A stretch of DNA of 51,044 nucleotides from Bacteroidia bacterium (GTDB lineage: Bacteria; Bacteroidota; Bacteroidia; UBA4408): positions 3,672 to 54,715 of the forward strand of contig JALRAS010000005.1 of assembly GCA_023262495.1 (NCBI GenBank), read 5' to 3'. The translations under genes were made by a program, and so were the position numbers. The notes under the pieces were generated by a model. The model had not been told where the DNA came from and ran no database searches. It saw only the letters and a list, made by a program, of their open reading frames with translations. The stretch's first letter is position 1, and every line of letters starts with the position of its first letter. This document shows, piece by piece, positions 10,147 to 19,294 of this stretch.

Positions 10147-10219
10147 CCGCATCTAACTGCCACCGTGGAGTTGCTACTCTCGGTTGGCACCTTTGCCTAG
10201 GCAAAAGATTCCTGATGTA
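10147..10219 (-). promoter_or_regulatory. Candidate S-box-like structured leader RNA, copy A, upstream of metK
   Basis: Minus strand TACATCAGGAATCTTTTGCCTAGGCAAAGGTGCCAACCGAGAGTAGCAACTCCACGGTGGCAGTTAGATGCGG; P2 and P3 stems; shares CCAACCGAG...CCACGGTGG...TGCGG with copy B. Confidence 0.6.
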
Positions 10220-10280
10220 ATCAATAAATTAAATGGTTGATTAAGTAATATTTGTTTTAAATTTCATGTGAGTCATTTGG

Positions 10281-10679
10281 TTATACCCTGTAAATGTCGG
10301 CTTCATTTCTTTTGAATCCGGCTAGCACTGTGGACCTGTCATCAGGGCTTTTCATCACAACTTCAAAAAACTTACATGATTTAGGAAGCGCACCAAAAAT
10401 GAGTATAAATGTATGCGTTTTATCAATGGGTAGCAAAGTGCCATTAGGCCAAAAAGTAATGTTTTCGGCATGCAGTAACTTGCTTTTAGGAGAACCCTCA
10501 TCGGTAATTAAATAGGTATTGGGGGTAATGCAGATGTGAAAATCTTTGACATCTGTGATGAGTTCAATGATGACGGTTACCTGCGACTCTCTTAAGGGAA
10601 ATTTGTTGGGGTGTATTTCCATTTTGAGAATCGGCTTTTTTGCCGGTGTTGAATGAGAGGAATTAGATTGACTGTTCAT
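10281..10679 (-). CDS. Hypothetical protein
   Basis: 132-aa ORF, 6 nt downstream of 10686..11036 on the same strand; no family recognised. Confidence 0.6.
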   Translation of the reverse strand: MNSQSNSSHSTPAKKPILKMEIHPNKFPLRESQVTVIIELITDVKDFHICITPNTYLITDEGSPKSKLLHAENITFWPNGTLLPIDKTHTFILIFGALPKSCKFFEVVMKSPDDRSTVLAGFKRNEADIYRV

Positions 10680-10685
10680 AATTGA

Positions 10686-11036
10686 TTAATTATTTTCAGA
10701 GGTTTGTAAATCTTCTTCCTTCACACATGTCTCTGTTTTCTGTTTTTTGCTCGTTGCTATGTTACTTTTTCGTGCCCTGCTTTTTTCCGATTGAAGATCG
10801 AGCTTTATAAAGCGCCACCTGTAAAATGCAGGCTCCTGAAACTCATAATAACTGAGTCTTGGATTTACAATTTCTTCAAGCTGACATGATTCCGTTGGTA
10901 AAGCTCTAACAGTGTAAACCTTCATGGCCTCAGGAAATTTCATGAACTCGGCATACGCATTATTTTTAAGTACCTCCGAGAAGTCATCATTAATACATAA
11001 GATTTTATCACCTATTTTAAAATTAGGAATTTTCAT
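10686..11036 (-). CDS. Hypothetical protein (small basic-tailed)
   Basis: 116-aa ORF, MKIPNFKIGDKILCINDDFS; no family recognised; followed closely by another ORF. Confidence 0.6.
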   Translation of the reverse strand: MKIPNFKIGDKILCINDDFSEVLKNNAYAEFMKFPEAMKVYTVRALPTESCQLEEIVNPRLSYYEFQEPAFYRWRFIKLDLQSEKSRARKSNIATSKKQKTETCVKEEDLQTSENN

Positions 11037-11256
11037 TGTTATTAAATTTTAGTTAGTAATTATTTGATTTGAAAAAGATGCTCAATAGGTTATGAGCCCG
11101 TGGTGCAAATCAGCAATTTCAGCTGTAATTTGTAACCAAATAACAGGATAACGGATCAACCGTAATGAAAATTAAAATAGTGTTTCATACAACAATTTTT
11201 GTTGCATGCAGGAGTAAAATAAAGTAGGGTAAACTGAACTAATTTTGGCAGTGTGC

Positions 11257-11332
11257 CCGCATTATTTTTACCACCGTGGTGTTCAACTCGGTTGGCAGTA
11301 GCTCCTTTTTAGGGGAAGCAACTTCTGAATGC
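11257..11332 (-). promoter_or_regulatory. Candidate S-box-like structured leader RNA, copy B, upstream of the two hypothetical genes
   Basis: Minus strand GCATTCAGAAGTTGCTTCCCCTAAAAAGGAGCTACTGCCAACCGAGTTGAACACCACGGTGGTAAAAATAATGCGG; same architecture as copy A. Confidence 0.55.
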
Positions 11333-11378
11333 ATGGTTAATATTTAGAGAACTTTTTTCGAAATTTCTTTCGATGGCA

Positions 11379-11411
11379 CAAATGTAATTGAAAGAAATTT
11401 AATTAAGCAAA
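11379..11411 (-). promoter_or_regulatory. Bacteroidetes-type promoter (TTTG-N21-TACATTTG) upstream of copy B
   Basis: CAAATGTA at 11379-11386 and CAAA at 11408-11411 on + strand, i.e. TAnnTTTG and TTTG on the minus strand. Confidence 0.55.
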
Positions 11412-11673
11412 TAAGATTGAAAAAATTAACAAAAAATGATGAGCGTAGATAAATAGCTGCTTCCCAACCGCGAATATTAACTACAATTATTTTGTGAATG
11501 AATGACTTAATTTTTGAGCTTAGATTAATGAAAGTTAAACATAGCAATTAAGAATGGCTTATAGAAATAAGATTTGCTAGTATTCATGTTAACTTGTCTT
11601 CACTCGAATTGATACAATTGTAAACAATTATTCGCTACCTTTATTTTCCATAAAAAATACACGCACCATTAAT

Positions 11674-12771
11674 ATGAAATACAAAAGAATGCCAATAGAG
11701 GCCGAATCGCCCGAAGAGCTTGGATATGGCAATATTGAATGCAACCTTGCCGAAAGCTCGGTTACTGATACCAATTTCAAAGATCTCGATTTTAATATTA
11801 AAGATATTACCTTGTGCTATGGCGATCACAAAGGTTTGCCTGCTTTGCGCGAATTAATAGCAGCCGATTACGGCCTTCAACCTGAGCATATTATTTTGGT
11901 GCCCGGTGCTGCTGCAGGATTATTCATTGTGGCCACATCACTGCTCAATAAAAATAGTCAGTTACTGGTTGAACGGCCCAACTACGCCACTAATATAGAA
12001 ACACCGCGTTTGTTGGAGTGTGAAATTAATTTTATCGATTTGCACTTTGAAACGCAATACAAGCTCGACTTGTACAGACTTAGCACGATGGTAAAAAGTA
12101 TGCCTTCATTAATCAGTATTACCACCCCACACAACCCCACAGGCAGTGTGCTTACGGAGGAAGAATTAATGGAGGTAGTCGAACTTTCGCGCAGGCATGG
12201 CAGTTATTTACTCGTTGATGAAACATACCGTGAGTTAAGTTTCAACAATCCGCCACCATTGGCAGCAAGTATCAGCGATAACGTTATTTCTGTTTCATCG
12301 GTGAGTAAGGCCTACGGTTTACCCGGTATAAGAATGGGTTGGATTGCATGTAAAAACAAGCATTTGTTGGAAACATTCTTAGCCGCCAAAGAACAGATTT
12401 TTATTTGTAACTCGTTGCTTGATGAGCATGTGGCCTTGCATTATCTGCAGCATAAGCAGCAATTTTTTGCCCCTATCAAGCAGCATATCAACAATAATTT
12501 TAAGGTACTTGAGGAGCACATGAATAGCAGTAAAAATTTAGAATGGGTAAAACCACAGGGAGGTGTAGTATGCTATCCCAGAATTATACCAAGTATTGAT
12601 TACAAAGTATTTTATAAGGAACTCTATCACAAACATAAAACTTTGGTTGGTGCGGGGCATTGGTTCGAAACATCACAAAAATACATGCGCATAGGTTTTG
12701 GTTGGCCCACAAAGGAAGCGCTGCAACAAGGGCTCCATCATATAGAAGCAACTATTGATGGTTTAAAATGA
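11674..12771 (+). CDS. PLP-dependent aminotransferase class I/II
   Basis: TTPHNPTGSVLTEEEL; LLVDETYREL; SVSSVSKAYGLPGIRMGWIA. Confidence 0.92.
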   Translation: MKYKRMPIEAESPEELGYGNIECNLAESSVTDTNFKDLDFNIKDITLCYGDHKGLPALRELIAADYGLQPEHIILVPGAAAGLFIVATSLLNKNSQLLVERPNYATNIETPRLLECEINFIDLHFETQYKLDLYRLSTMVKSMPSLISITTPHNPTGSVLTEEELMEVVELSRRHGSYLLVDETYRELSFNNPPPLAASISDNVISVSSVSKAYGLPGIRMGWIACKNKHLLETFLAAKEQIFICNSLLDEHVALHYLQHKQQFFAPIKQHINNNFKVLEEHMNSSKNLEWVKPQGGVVCYPRIIPSIDYKVFYKELYHKHKTLVGAGHWFETSQKYMRIGFGWPTKEALQQGLHHIEATIDGLK

Positions 12772-12819
12772 TAATTTAATTAAGTTTGGCAAATCTTTAC
12801 TCATTAATACATTCTGAAA

Positions 12820-13635
12820 ATGTCAGTTCATAAAGAAGTAAAAAAAGTAACTACCAACACCTTGCAGGAGATGAAGCGCAAAGGAGAAAAAATTGCTATG
12901 CTCACAGCGTACGATTTTTCAATGGCAAAGATCATTGATGCTGCCGGCATAGATGTCATCTTAGTGGGCGACAGTGCCAGTAATGTGATGGCGGGTCATG
13001 AAACTACCTTGCCAATTACATTGGATCAAATGATTTATCATGCGGCCTCTGTAATTAGGGGTGTTGACAGGGCTTTGGTTGTGGTTGATTTGCCTTTTGG
13101 TTCTTATCAGGGCAATTCTAAGGAGGCACTCACTTCAGCCATACGTGTCATGAAAGAGTCGGGAGCGCACGCTGTAAAGATGGAGGGAGGTAAAGAAATT
13201 GAAGAATCAGTAAAACGAATTTTATCTGCCGGTATTCCTGTAATGGGTCACTTGGGTTTAACACCGCAGTCGATTTATAAATTTGGCACCTACAACGTAC
13301 GCGCCAAAGAAGAGGAAGAAGCCAAGCGCTTAATTGAAGATGCACACGTGTTGGAAAAAGCCGGCTGCTTTGCCATTGTGCTCGAGAAGATACCTGCCGC
13401 ATTGGCCACCCAAGCAGCCACAGAAATTTCGGTGCCTATGATAGGGATAGGAGCGGGTAGTGGAGTTGATGGTCAGGTACTCGTATTACATGATATGCTG
13501 GGTTTGAATGTAGGGTTTAATCCAAGGTTTTTAAGACGTTATCTCAATCTATTTGATGACATTAAACAAGCAGTGGGAAGCTATGTGAGCGATGTAAAGG
13601 CAAAAGATTTTCCAAATGCAGGAGAACAATATTAA
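12820..13635 (+). CDS. panB: 3-methyl-2-oxobutanoate hydroxymethyltransferase
   Basis: [67 protein letters not shown]. Confidence 0.97.
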   Translation: MSVHKEVKKVTTNTLQEMKRKGEKIAMLTAYDFSMAKIIDAAGIDVILVGDSASNVMAGHETTLPITLDQMIYHAASVIRGVDRALVVVDLPFGSYQGNSKEALTSAIRVMKESGAHAVKMEGGKEIEESVKRILSAGIPVMGHLGLTPQSIYKFGTYNVRAKEEEEAKRLIEDAHVLEKAGCFAIVLEKIPAALATQAATEISVPMIGIGAGSGVDGQVLVLHDMLGLNVGFNPRFLRRYLNLFDDIKQAVGSYVSDVKAKDFPNAGEQY

Positions 13636-13646
13636 ATAGGCGCTTT

Positions 13647-15581
13647 ATGACCTTAAAAAAATTATTCAGAAAAAAATCTGCCGCGCATATTCTTGAACAA
13701 TTAGATCATGCTAAAGATGAACAAGGAGGTTTGGCTCGGCACCTGGGAGTGCGCGATTTAACAGCATTTGGTATAGCCGCTATCATTGGTGCCGGCATTT
13801 TTAGTACCATTGGCAAAGCAAGTGCCGATGGTGGCCCTGCTGTAATTTTTCTGTTTTTATTTACTGCCTTGGCATGTGGTTTTGCAGCATTTGCTTATGC
13901 AGAATTTGCTTCTATGGTTCCCGTAAGTGGCAGTGCTTATACCTATTCATATGTGGCATTTGGTGAATTCTTCGCATGGATTATTGGTTGGGCACTCATC
14001 ATGGAGTATGCTATCGGAAATATCGTAGTGGCCATTTCTTGGAGCGATTATTTTGTTTCATTGCTCGAGGCAATCAATATTCCCGCATTGGGTATTAGTG
14101 GCATTCATATACCTGAATGGGCAACAATGGATTTCTTTACTGCACGCAACGGATACGAAGAAGGAACAAGGTTATTGGCTGCAGGAAACGTTTTAGATGG
14201 TTCAGCTTTGTCGCAATACAACGCATGGAAATATGCTCCAACATTAGGAAACTTTCATGTGGTGCTTGATATACCGGCTTTGCTCATTATTTTTTTGATA
14301 ACCGCTTTGGTATACAGGGGTATGAAAGAAACGCGCAACGCAGGCAATGCCATGGTGGTGGTTAAACTTGCAGTAGTTTTAGTCATCATTTTTGTGGGGA
14401 TATTTTATGTTGATGTAAATAATTGGCATCCGTTTGCGCCCAACGGTATCAGCGGTATTTTGAAAGGAGTTTCCGCAGTATTTTTTGCCTATATAGGTTT
14501 TGATGCCATCAGCACAACTGCCGAAGAATGTAAAAATCCACAACGCGATTTGCCCAAAGGAATGATGTATGCCATAATCATTTGTACGGTACTTTACATT
14601 GCGGTGGCATTGGTTTTAACAGGTATGGTCAGTTATAAGGAGTTGAATGTGGGAGATCCGCTTGCCTTTGTTTTTGAAAAATTACATTTAACAAAATTAT
14701 CGGGATTGATTTCGGTAAGTGCAGTGGTGGCAATGGCAAGTGTGCTATTGGTTTTTCAAATGGGGCAACCGCGTATTTGGATGAGTATGAGTAAAGATGG
14801 ATTACTCCCAAAGAAGTTTGCGCACATACATCCTAAATATAAAACTCCCGGATTTAGTACTATCATAACAGGTTTTGTAGTGGGTATTCCGGCATTGTTT
14901 ATGGATTTAAGTACAGTGGCCGATATATGTAGTATAGGTACCTTGTTTGCTTTTGTGCTTGTGTGCGCAGGCGTATTAAAATTGCAGTTAGATCCGCATG
15001 CACCCGAAAGAAAATTCAAAACACCTTACATCAATGGGAAGTACATTGTGCCTGCGTTATTTGTGAGCGGTGTATTGATAGCGCTGCTGTTTAACCAAAC
15101 CAATACAATGAACTTTTTGAAGTGGCAAAAATTGAAAGACAGTGAACAAATAATTGCTGCGCTTGATGTGCATGATAAATTTGAGTTGCAGAAGTCGGCT
15201 ATGCAGGATCAACTGATTGATGTTTCACTTTTTAAATCTGCAGATGTTGCTGCTGAAATTATGAACAGCACGGATGCTAATCAGTTGCAATTATTCTTGG
15301 AAAGAAGCCCCATCGATAAAGCAAAATACATGCAAACGGGCTGGGAGGTTTTCAAGCATCAAATTCCTTATTGGATATTTATTTTGATAGCGCTGCTGAT
15401 GTGTTTTTACAGTTATAAACATTCCTTCTCACTTATTCCTGTGTTGGGCATGATGTGTTGTTTGTATATGATGAGTGAGCTGGGTGTTCACAATTGGATT
15501 GGATTTACGGGATGGCTGTTGGTGGGATTGGTGATTTATTTTGGATACGGTTATAGGCACAGTAAGCTGAATGTGAATTAA
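13647..15581 (+). CDS. APC-family amino acid permease
   Basis: LTAFGIAAIIGAGIFSTIGKAS; FFAYIGFDAISTTAEECKNPQRDLPKGM; many TM segments. Confidence 0.92.
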   Translation: MTLKKLFRKKSAAHILEQLDHAKDEQGGLARHLGVRDLTAFGIAAIIGAGIFSTIGKASADGGPAVIFLFLFTALACGFAAFAYAEFASMVPVSGSAYTYSYVAFGEFFAWIIGWALIMEYAIGNIVVAISWSDYFVSLLEAINIPALGISGIHIPEWATMDFFTARNGYEEGTRLLAAGNVLDGSALSQYNAWKYAPTLGNFHVVLDIPALLIIFLITALVYRGMKETRNAGNAMVVVKLAVVLVIIFVGIFYVDVNNWHPFAPNGISGILKGVSAVFFAYIGFDAISTTAEECKNPQRDLPKGMMYAIIICTVLYIAVALVLTGMVSYKELNVGDPLAFVFEKLHLTKLSGLISVSAVVAMASVLLVFQMGQPRIWMSMSKDGLLPKKFAHIHPKYKTPGFSTIITGFVVGIPALFMDLSTVADICSIGTLFAFVLVCAGVLKLQLDPHAPERKFKTPYINGKYIVPALFVSGVLIALLFNQTNTMNFLKWQKLKDSEQIIAALDVHDKFELQKSAMQDQLIDVSLFKSADVAAEIMNSTDANQLQLFLERSPIDKAKYMQTGWEVFKHQIPYWIFILIALLMCFYSYKHSFSLIPVLGMMCCLYMMSELGVHNWIGFTGWLLVGLVIYFGYGYRHSKLNVN

Positions 15582-15650
15582 CTGCAACGCCTGATGAAGT
15601 AATTTTTGGTATTAAAAGCCACACAATAGTTTAGTTTTAAGTTTAAGTTA

Positions 15651-15658
15651 TATATTTG
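15651..15658 (+). promoter_or_regulatory. Bacteroidetes -7 box TATATTTG
   Basis: TAnnTTTG match ~22 nt upstream of ATG 15680. Confidence 0.45.
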
Positions 15659-15679
15659 TCCTTATCGGACACGCGCATT

Positions 15680-16387
15680 ATGGTTTTTAAAAAATATCAA
15701 ATCAACATTTTATTTAGTTTTTTTTCATTCATCATCATGTTGACTTTGTGTGCAGGATGCGGTACTTTTACCACTGATGAAATAAACAGTGGGACAATCG
15801 AATACGAAATCAGTTATCCCAACCCTTCGGAAATTACAATGAGTTTGGATTTAATGCCTAAAACTTTGACCTACAGGTTTTCAGAGAATCATACATGCAG
15901 TGAAATTTCAGCGGGTTTAGGTGCGCTTAAAACAAATGTGTTAACCGATTTTAATGAGAAGAAAGTGATACAAACGCTCAACCTGATGGGCAAAAAATAC
16001 AAGGTAGATTTCGATCAAGCAACAATCGATAGCATGTTGCAAGCCGAGCCACCCATCAAAATTGTAACCACTCAAGAAACAAAAAAAATTGCCGGTTATG
16101 ACTGTTACAAGGCTAAATGCACCACCAAAGATGCAGGCGGAGCGCTGATCAACTATGAAGTATACTATACAAAGGCAATCAAGGTGCCCAATCTAAATTG
16201 GTTCAATGCTTATAAAGCCATTGATGGCATGTTGATGGAATACAGGGTTAAGCGTTATGGCATCAATATGGTATTCAAAGCCAAAACAGTTTCTCCTGAT
16301 GGTGCTGATGATAGCGCATTTCAATTAGAAGGTGACTATAAAAGTATTCCTGCTGCTGAAATGGAAAGCTACTTTAAAATGTATTAA
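15680..16387 (+). CDS. Lipoprotein of unknown function
   Basis: MVFKKYQINILFSFFSFIIMLTLCAGC lipobox; ORF track begins at TTG 15656 but ATG 15680 is more plausible. Confidence 0.7.
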   Translation: MVFKKYQINILFSFFSFIIMLTLCAGCGTFTTDEINSGTIEYEISYPNPSEITMSLDLMPKTLTYRFSENHTCSEISAGLGALKTNVLTDFNEKKVIQTLNLMGKKYKVDFDQATIDSMLQAEPPIKIVTTQETKKIAGYDCYKAKCTTKDAGGALINYEVYYTKAIKVPNLNWFNAYKAIDGMLMEYRVKRYGINMVFKAKTVSPDGADDSAFQLEGDYKSIPAAEMESYFKMY

Positions 16388-16579
16388 ACACTTTGCTTAT
16401 CAGTAATTAGTTTAACGAGTCATACTTAATTGGTTGGGTGTATGTCCAAACAATATCTATCTCCTGTACCCAAAAAGTAATGTTGTATTGTTTTCAAATT
16501 GGGATAAATTAACACCACAATGAAACTAAAAATTAATCACTTGTGTTTTACCTTTGTATAACAATCAAAATTATCAGCA

Positions 16580-19294
16580 ATGAAAAAAGCCATCAAGATT
16601 ATCGGAGTTGTATTGTTATTAATGATAGCATTAATACTCACTGCACCATTTATATTCAAGGACAAACTGGTTGCGTTAGTAAAAGAAGAGGCCAATAAAA
16701 ATTTGAATGCCAAAGTTGACTTTGGCGTTTTTGATTTAACCATAATCAAAAGCTTTCCTCATTTTACCTTCAGCATCGATCAAGTAAGTGTGGTTGGTAT
16801 TAATGAGTTCGAAAATGATACATTACTGTCGCTTGGAAATCTTGAATTAAAGATGGATTTAATGAGTGTGATCAAGGGCGATCATATCAAAATTCAATCG
16901 ATTGTTTTAAACACGCCCCGCATTCAGGCCTTGGTATCAAAAAACGGGAAAGCCAATTGGGATATCACTAAACCATCTAAAGATAGTGCCACAACCTCTG
17001 AGCAACCGAGTAAATTTCAATTGAGCTTAAAGAAATTTGCTATCAATAACGGATACCTACTGTACGATGATCAACAAGCCAACATGCGTGCTGAATTAGC
17101 CGGCTTAAACCATGAACTACAAGGCGATTTTACCCAAGATAATTTTTTAATGAACACCATTACTAAGATTGCTTCGCTTGATGTTGCTGAAGGTGGCGTG
17201 TGTTATTTTAAGCATGTAGAAACCGAAATTAAAGCAGATTTAGAAATGGATATGAAGGCATCGAAATATACGTTCAAAGAAAATGAATTTAGACTCAATG
17301 CATTGGTATTTGGCCTTGATGGCTTTGTGGCAATGCCTAAGGAAGATATTGATATGGATATCAAATTCTTGGCCAAGAAAGCTGCTTTCAAGGAATTTTT
17401 ATCGCTCATTCCCGGTGTGTATACCAAAGATTTTGCCGATGTGAAAACTGCCGGTAATTTGGCTTTTAGCGGTTATGCAAAAGGAACTTATAATGATAAA
17501 AGAATGCCCGCATTTGGTTTGACTTTGAAGGTGGATAATGCCATGTTTCAATACCCATCATTACCTAAAAAAGTAGAGAACATCAACATCGATTTAAGTG
17601 TAAGCAATAACGATGGTGTGCCCGATCATACCATCACCGATATCCGAAAGTTTCATGTTGAAATGGCTGGTAACCCAATAGATGTGCGTATGAGAATTGC
17701 CACCCCGGTGAGCGATGCAAACATTGATGGTACTGTTAAAGGTAAAGTTGATTTAAATAGCATGAAGGATATTATTCCTATGGAAAAAGATGAAAAATTA
17801 AATGGGGTGATTACTGCCGATGTTGTGTTAAAAGGCAGTATGTCAGCCATTGAAAAAGAGCAATACCAAGATTTTAATGCCAGCGGAAATATGACCATTG
17901 AAGGAATGCAATACCAAAGCAAAGCTACACCCTATGGCGTTAATATTAAAAAAGCATCCTTGGATTTTACACCAAAGTATCTAGATTTAACTGCCTTTGA
18001 TTGTATGCTTGGAAAAAGCGATTTACAGGCAAAAGGTAAAATTGAAAACTATATGGCCTATGCCATGAAAGATGAAATGCTGAAAGGCAATGTAAGTTTA
18101 TCTTCTAATTATTTTGATTTGAATCAGTTTATGACTGATGAGCCCGAAAGAGCAGCAAAACCTGCAGACACAGCAGCAATGACTGTAGCTGAAATTCCTG
18201 CCAACCTCGATTTTACAATTACTTCAGCTTTCAATAAGTTGATTTACGATAACATGGATATAAGCAATGTAAAGGGCAAACTTACAATGGCAAATAGCGA
18301 ATTGCGTATGCAAGATGTAAGTATGAATTTGTTAGATGGTTCAATGATATTAAACGGTCTTTATGGAACTAAAAATGTAAAAGCGCCTGTGATAGATTTC
18401 AACATGGGCATCAAAAATTTTGATATACCCAAAACCTATAAAACATTTAATACAGTGCAAAAAATGGCTGGTATTGCCGAGTATGCAACGGGCAGTTTTA
18501 ATTGCGAAATCAGTTTTAGTGGTATCATGGATGCCCACATGAATCCCGTTTATCAATCATTAAATGGTGCTGGCCGATTGCAAACCCAAAATGTAGTATT
18601 AAGCAATTACGCACCACTAAACAAAGTGGCCGATGCTATTAAAATGGATAAGTATAAGCGTTTGAGTCTCAATAATACCAACCTTTCCTTTAAGTTTAAA
18701 GATGGTGGCGTTGATGTAGAACCATTTGATATCAAAGCTGGCGACAGTAAGCTCACGGTACAGGGTAGAAGCAATTTTGATCAAACCATCAATTTTCCAT
18801 TAACCTTTGATATTGCACGCAGCGATTTTGGTGGCGCAGCCAATAACATGCTCAATGGCTTGGTGGCCCAAGCAAACAGCAAGGGAACAAATTTTTCCTT
18901 GGGAGAAAGGGTGCAGCTGAGTGCTCTACTAACCGGTACAGCCAAAAATCCTGTAGTAAAAACAAACTTAAAAGCGGCAGCAGGAAATATGGTTGATGAT
19001 TTAAAAAACAAAGCCAAAGAAGAAATCGATAAAAAGAAAGCTGAACTTGAAGCCAAAGCCAAAGCAGAATTGGACAAGAAAAAAGCAGAGGCTGAAGCAG
19101 CACTCAATAAAACTAAAGCAGAGGCCGAAGCCAAAGCCAAAGCAGAGGCCGACAAAGCCAAAGCTGAAGCCGAAAGGTTAAAAAAAGAAGCAGAAGCCAA
19201 GGCCAAAGCAGAGGCCGATAAAGCCAAAAAAGCTGCCGAAGAAAAAGCCAAGAAGGAGGCAGAAAAAAAATTGAAAGGACTTTTTGGTAAGTAG
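16580..19294 (+). CDS. AsmA-family protein with a TolA-like Lys/Ala/Glu-rich C-terminal tail
   Basis: MKKAIKIIGVVLLLMIALILTAPFIFKDKLVALVKEEANKNLNAKVDFG; AsmA-like repeats; tail AKAEADKAKAEAERLKKEAEAKAKAEADKAKK. Confidence 0.88.
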   Translation: MKKAIKIIGVVLLLMIALILTAPFIFKDKLVALVKEEANKNLNAKVDFGVFDLTIIKSFPHFTFSIDQVSVVGINEFENDTLLSLGNLELKMDLMSVIKGDHIKIQSIVLNTPRIQALVSKNGKANWDITKPSKDSATTSEQPSKFQLSLKKFAINNGYLLYDDQQANMRAELAGLNHELQGDFTQDNFLMNTITKIASLDVAEGGVCYFKHVETEIKADLEMDMKASKYTFKENEFRLNALVFGLDGFVAMPKEDIDMDIKFLAKKAAFKEFLSLIPGVYTKDFADVKTAGNLAFSGYAKGTYNDKRMPAFGLTLKVDNAMFQYPSLPKKVENINIDLSVSNNDGVPDHTITDIRKFHVEMAGNPIDVRMRIATPVSDANIDGTVKGKVDLNSMKDIIPMEKDEKLNGVITADVVLKGSMSAIEKEQYQDFNASGNMTIEGMQYQSKATPYGVNIKKASLDFTPKYLDLTAFDCMLGKSDLQAKGKIENYMAYAMKDEMLKGNVSLSSNYFDLNQFMTDEPERAAKPADTAAMTVAEIPANLDFTITSAFNKLIYDNMDISNVKGKLTMANSELRMQDVSMNLLDGSMILNGLYGTKNVKAPVIDFNMGIKNFDIPKTYKTFNTVQKMAGIAEYATGSFNCEISFSGIMDAHMNPVYQSLNGAGRLQTQNVVLSNYAPLNKVADAIKMDKYKRLSLNNTNLSFKFKDGGVDVEPFDIKAGDSKLTVQGRSNFDQTINFPLTFDIARSDFGGAANNMLNGLVAQANSKGTNFSLGERVQLSALLTGTAKNPVVKTNLKAAAGNMVDDLKNKAKEEIDKKKAELEAKAKAELDKKKAEAEAALNKTKAEAEAKAKAEADKAKAEAERLKKEAEAKAKAEADKAKKAAEEKAKKEAEKKLKGLFGK

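Noticed and set aside
10147-10219. TPP, cobalamin, FMN, glycine or THF riboswitch identity for the metK leader motif
   Set aside because: None of the hallmark conserved boxes I know for those classes is present; only the S-box P3 core resembles it.
10147-11332. Possibility that the paired motifs upstream of metK are IS ends or REP elements
   Set aside because: Same orientation, covarying stems, conserved unpaired bases and placement in a metK leader fit an RNA element better; kept as the main alternative to test.
11344-11547. 67-aa minus-strand ORF in the intergenic region upstream of motif copy B
   Set aside because: Low-complexity, AT-driven, contains the predicted promoter; no protein-like features.
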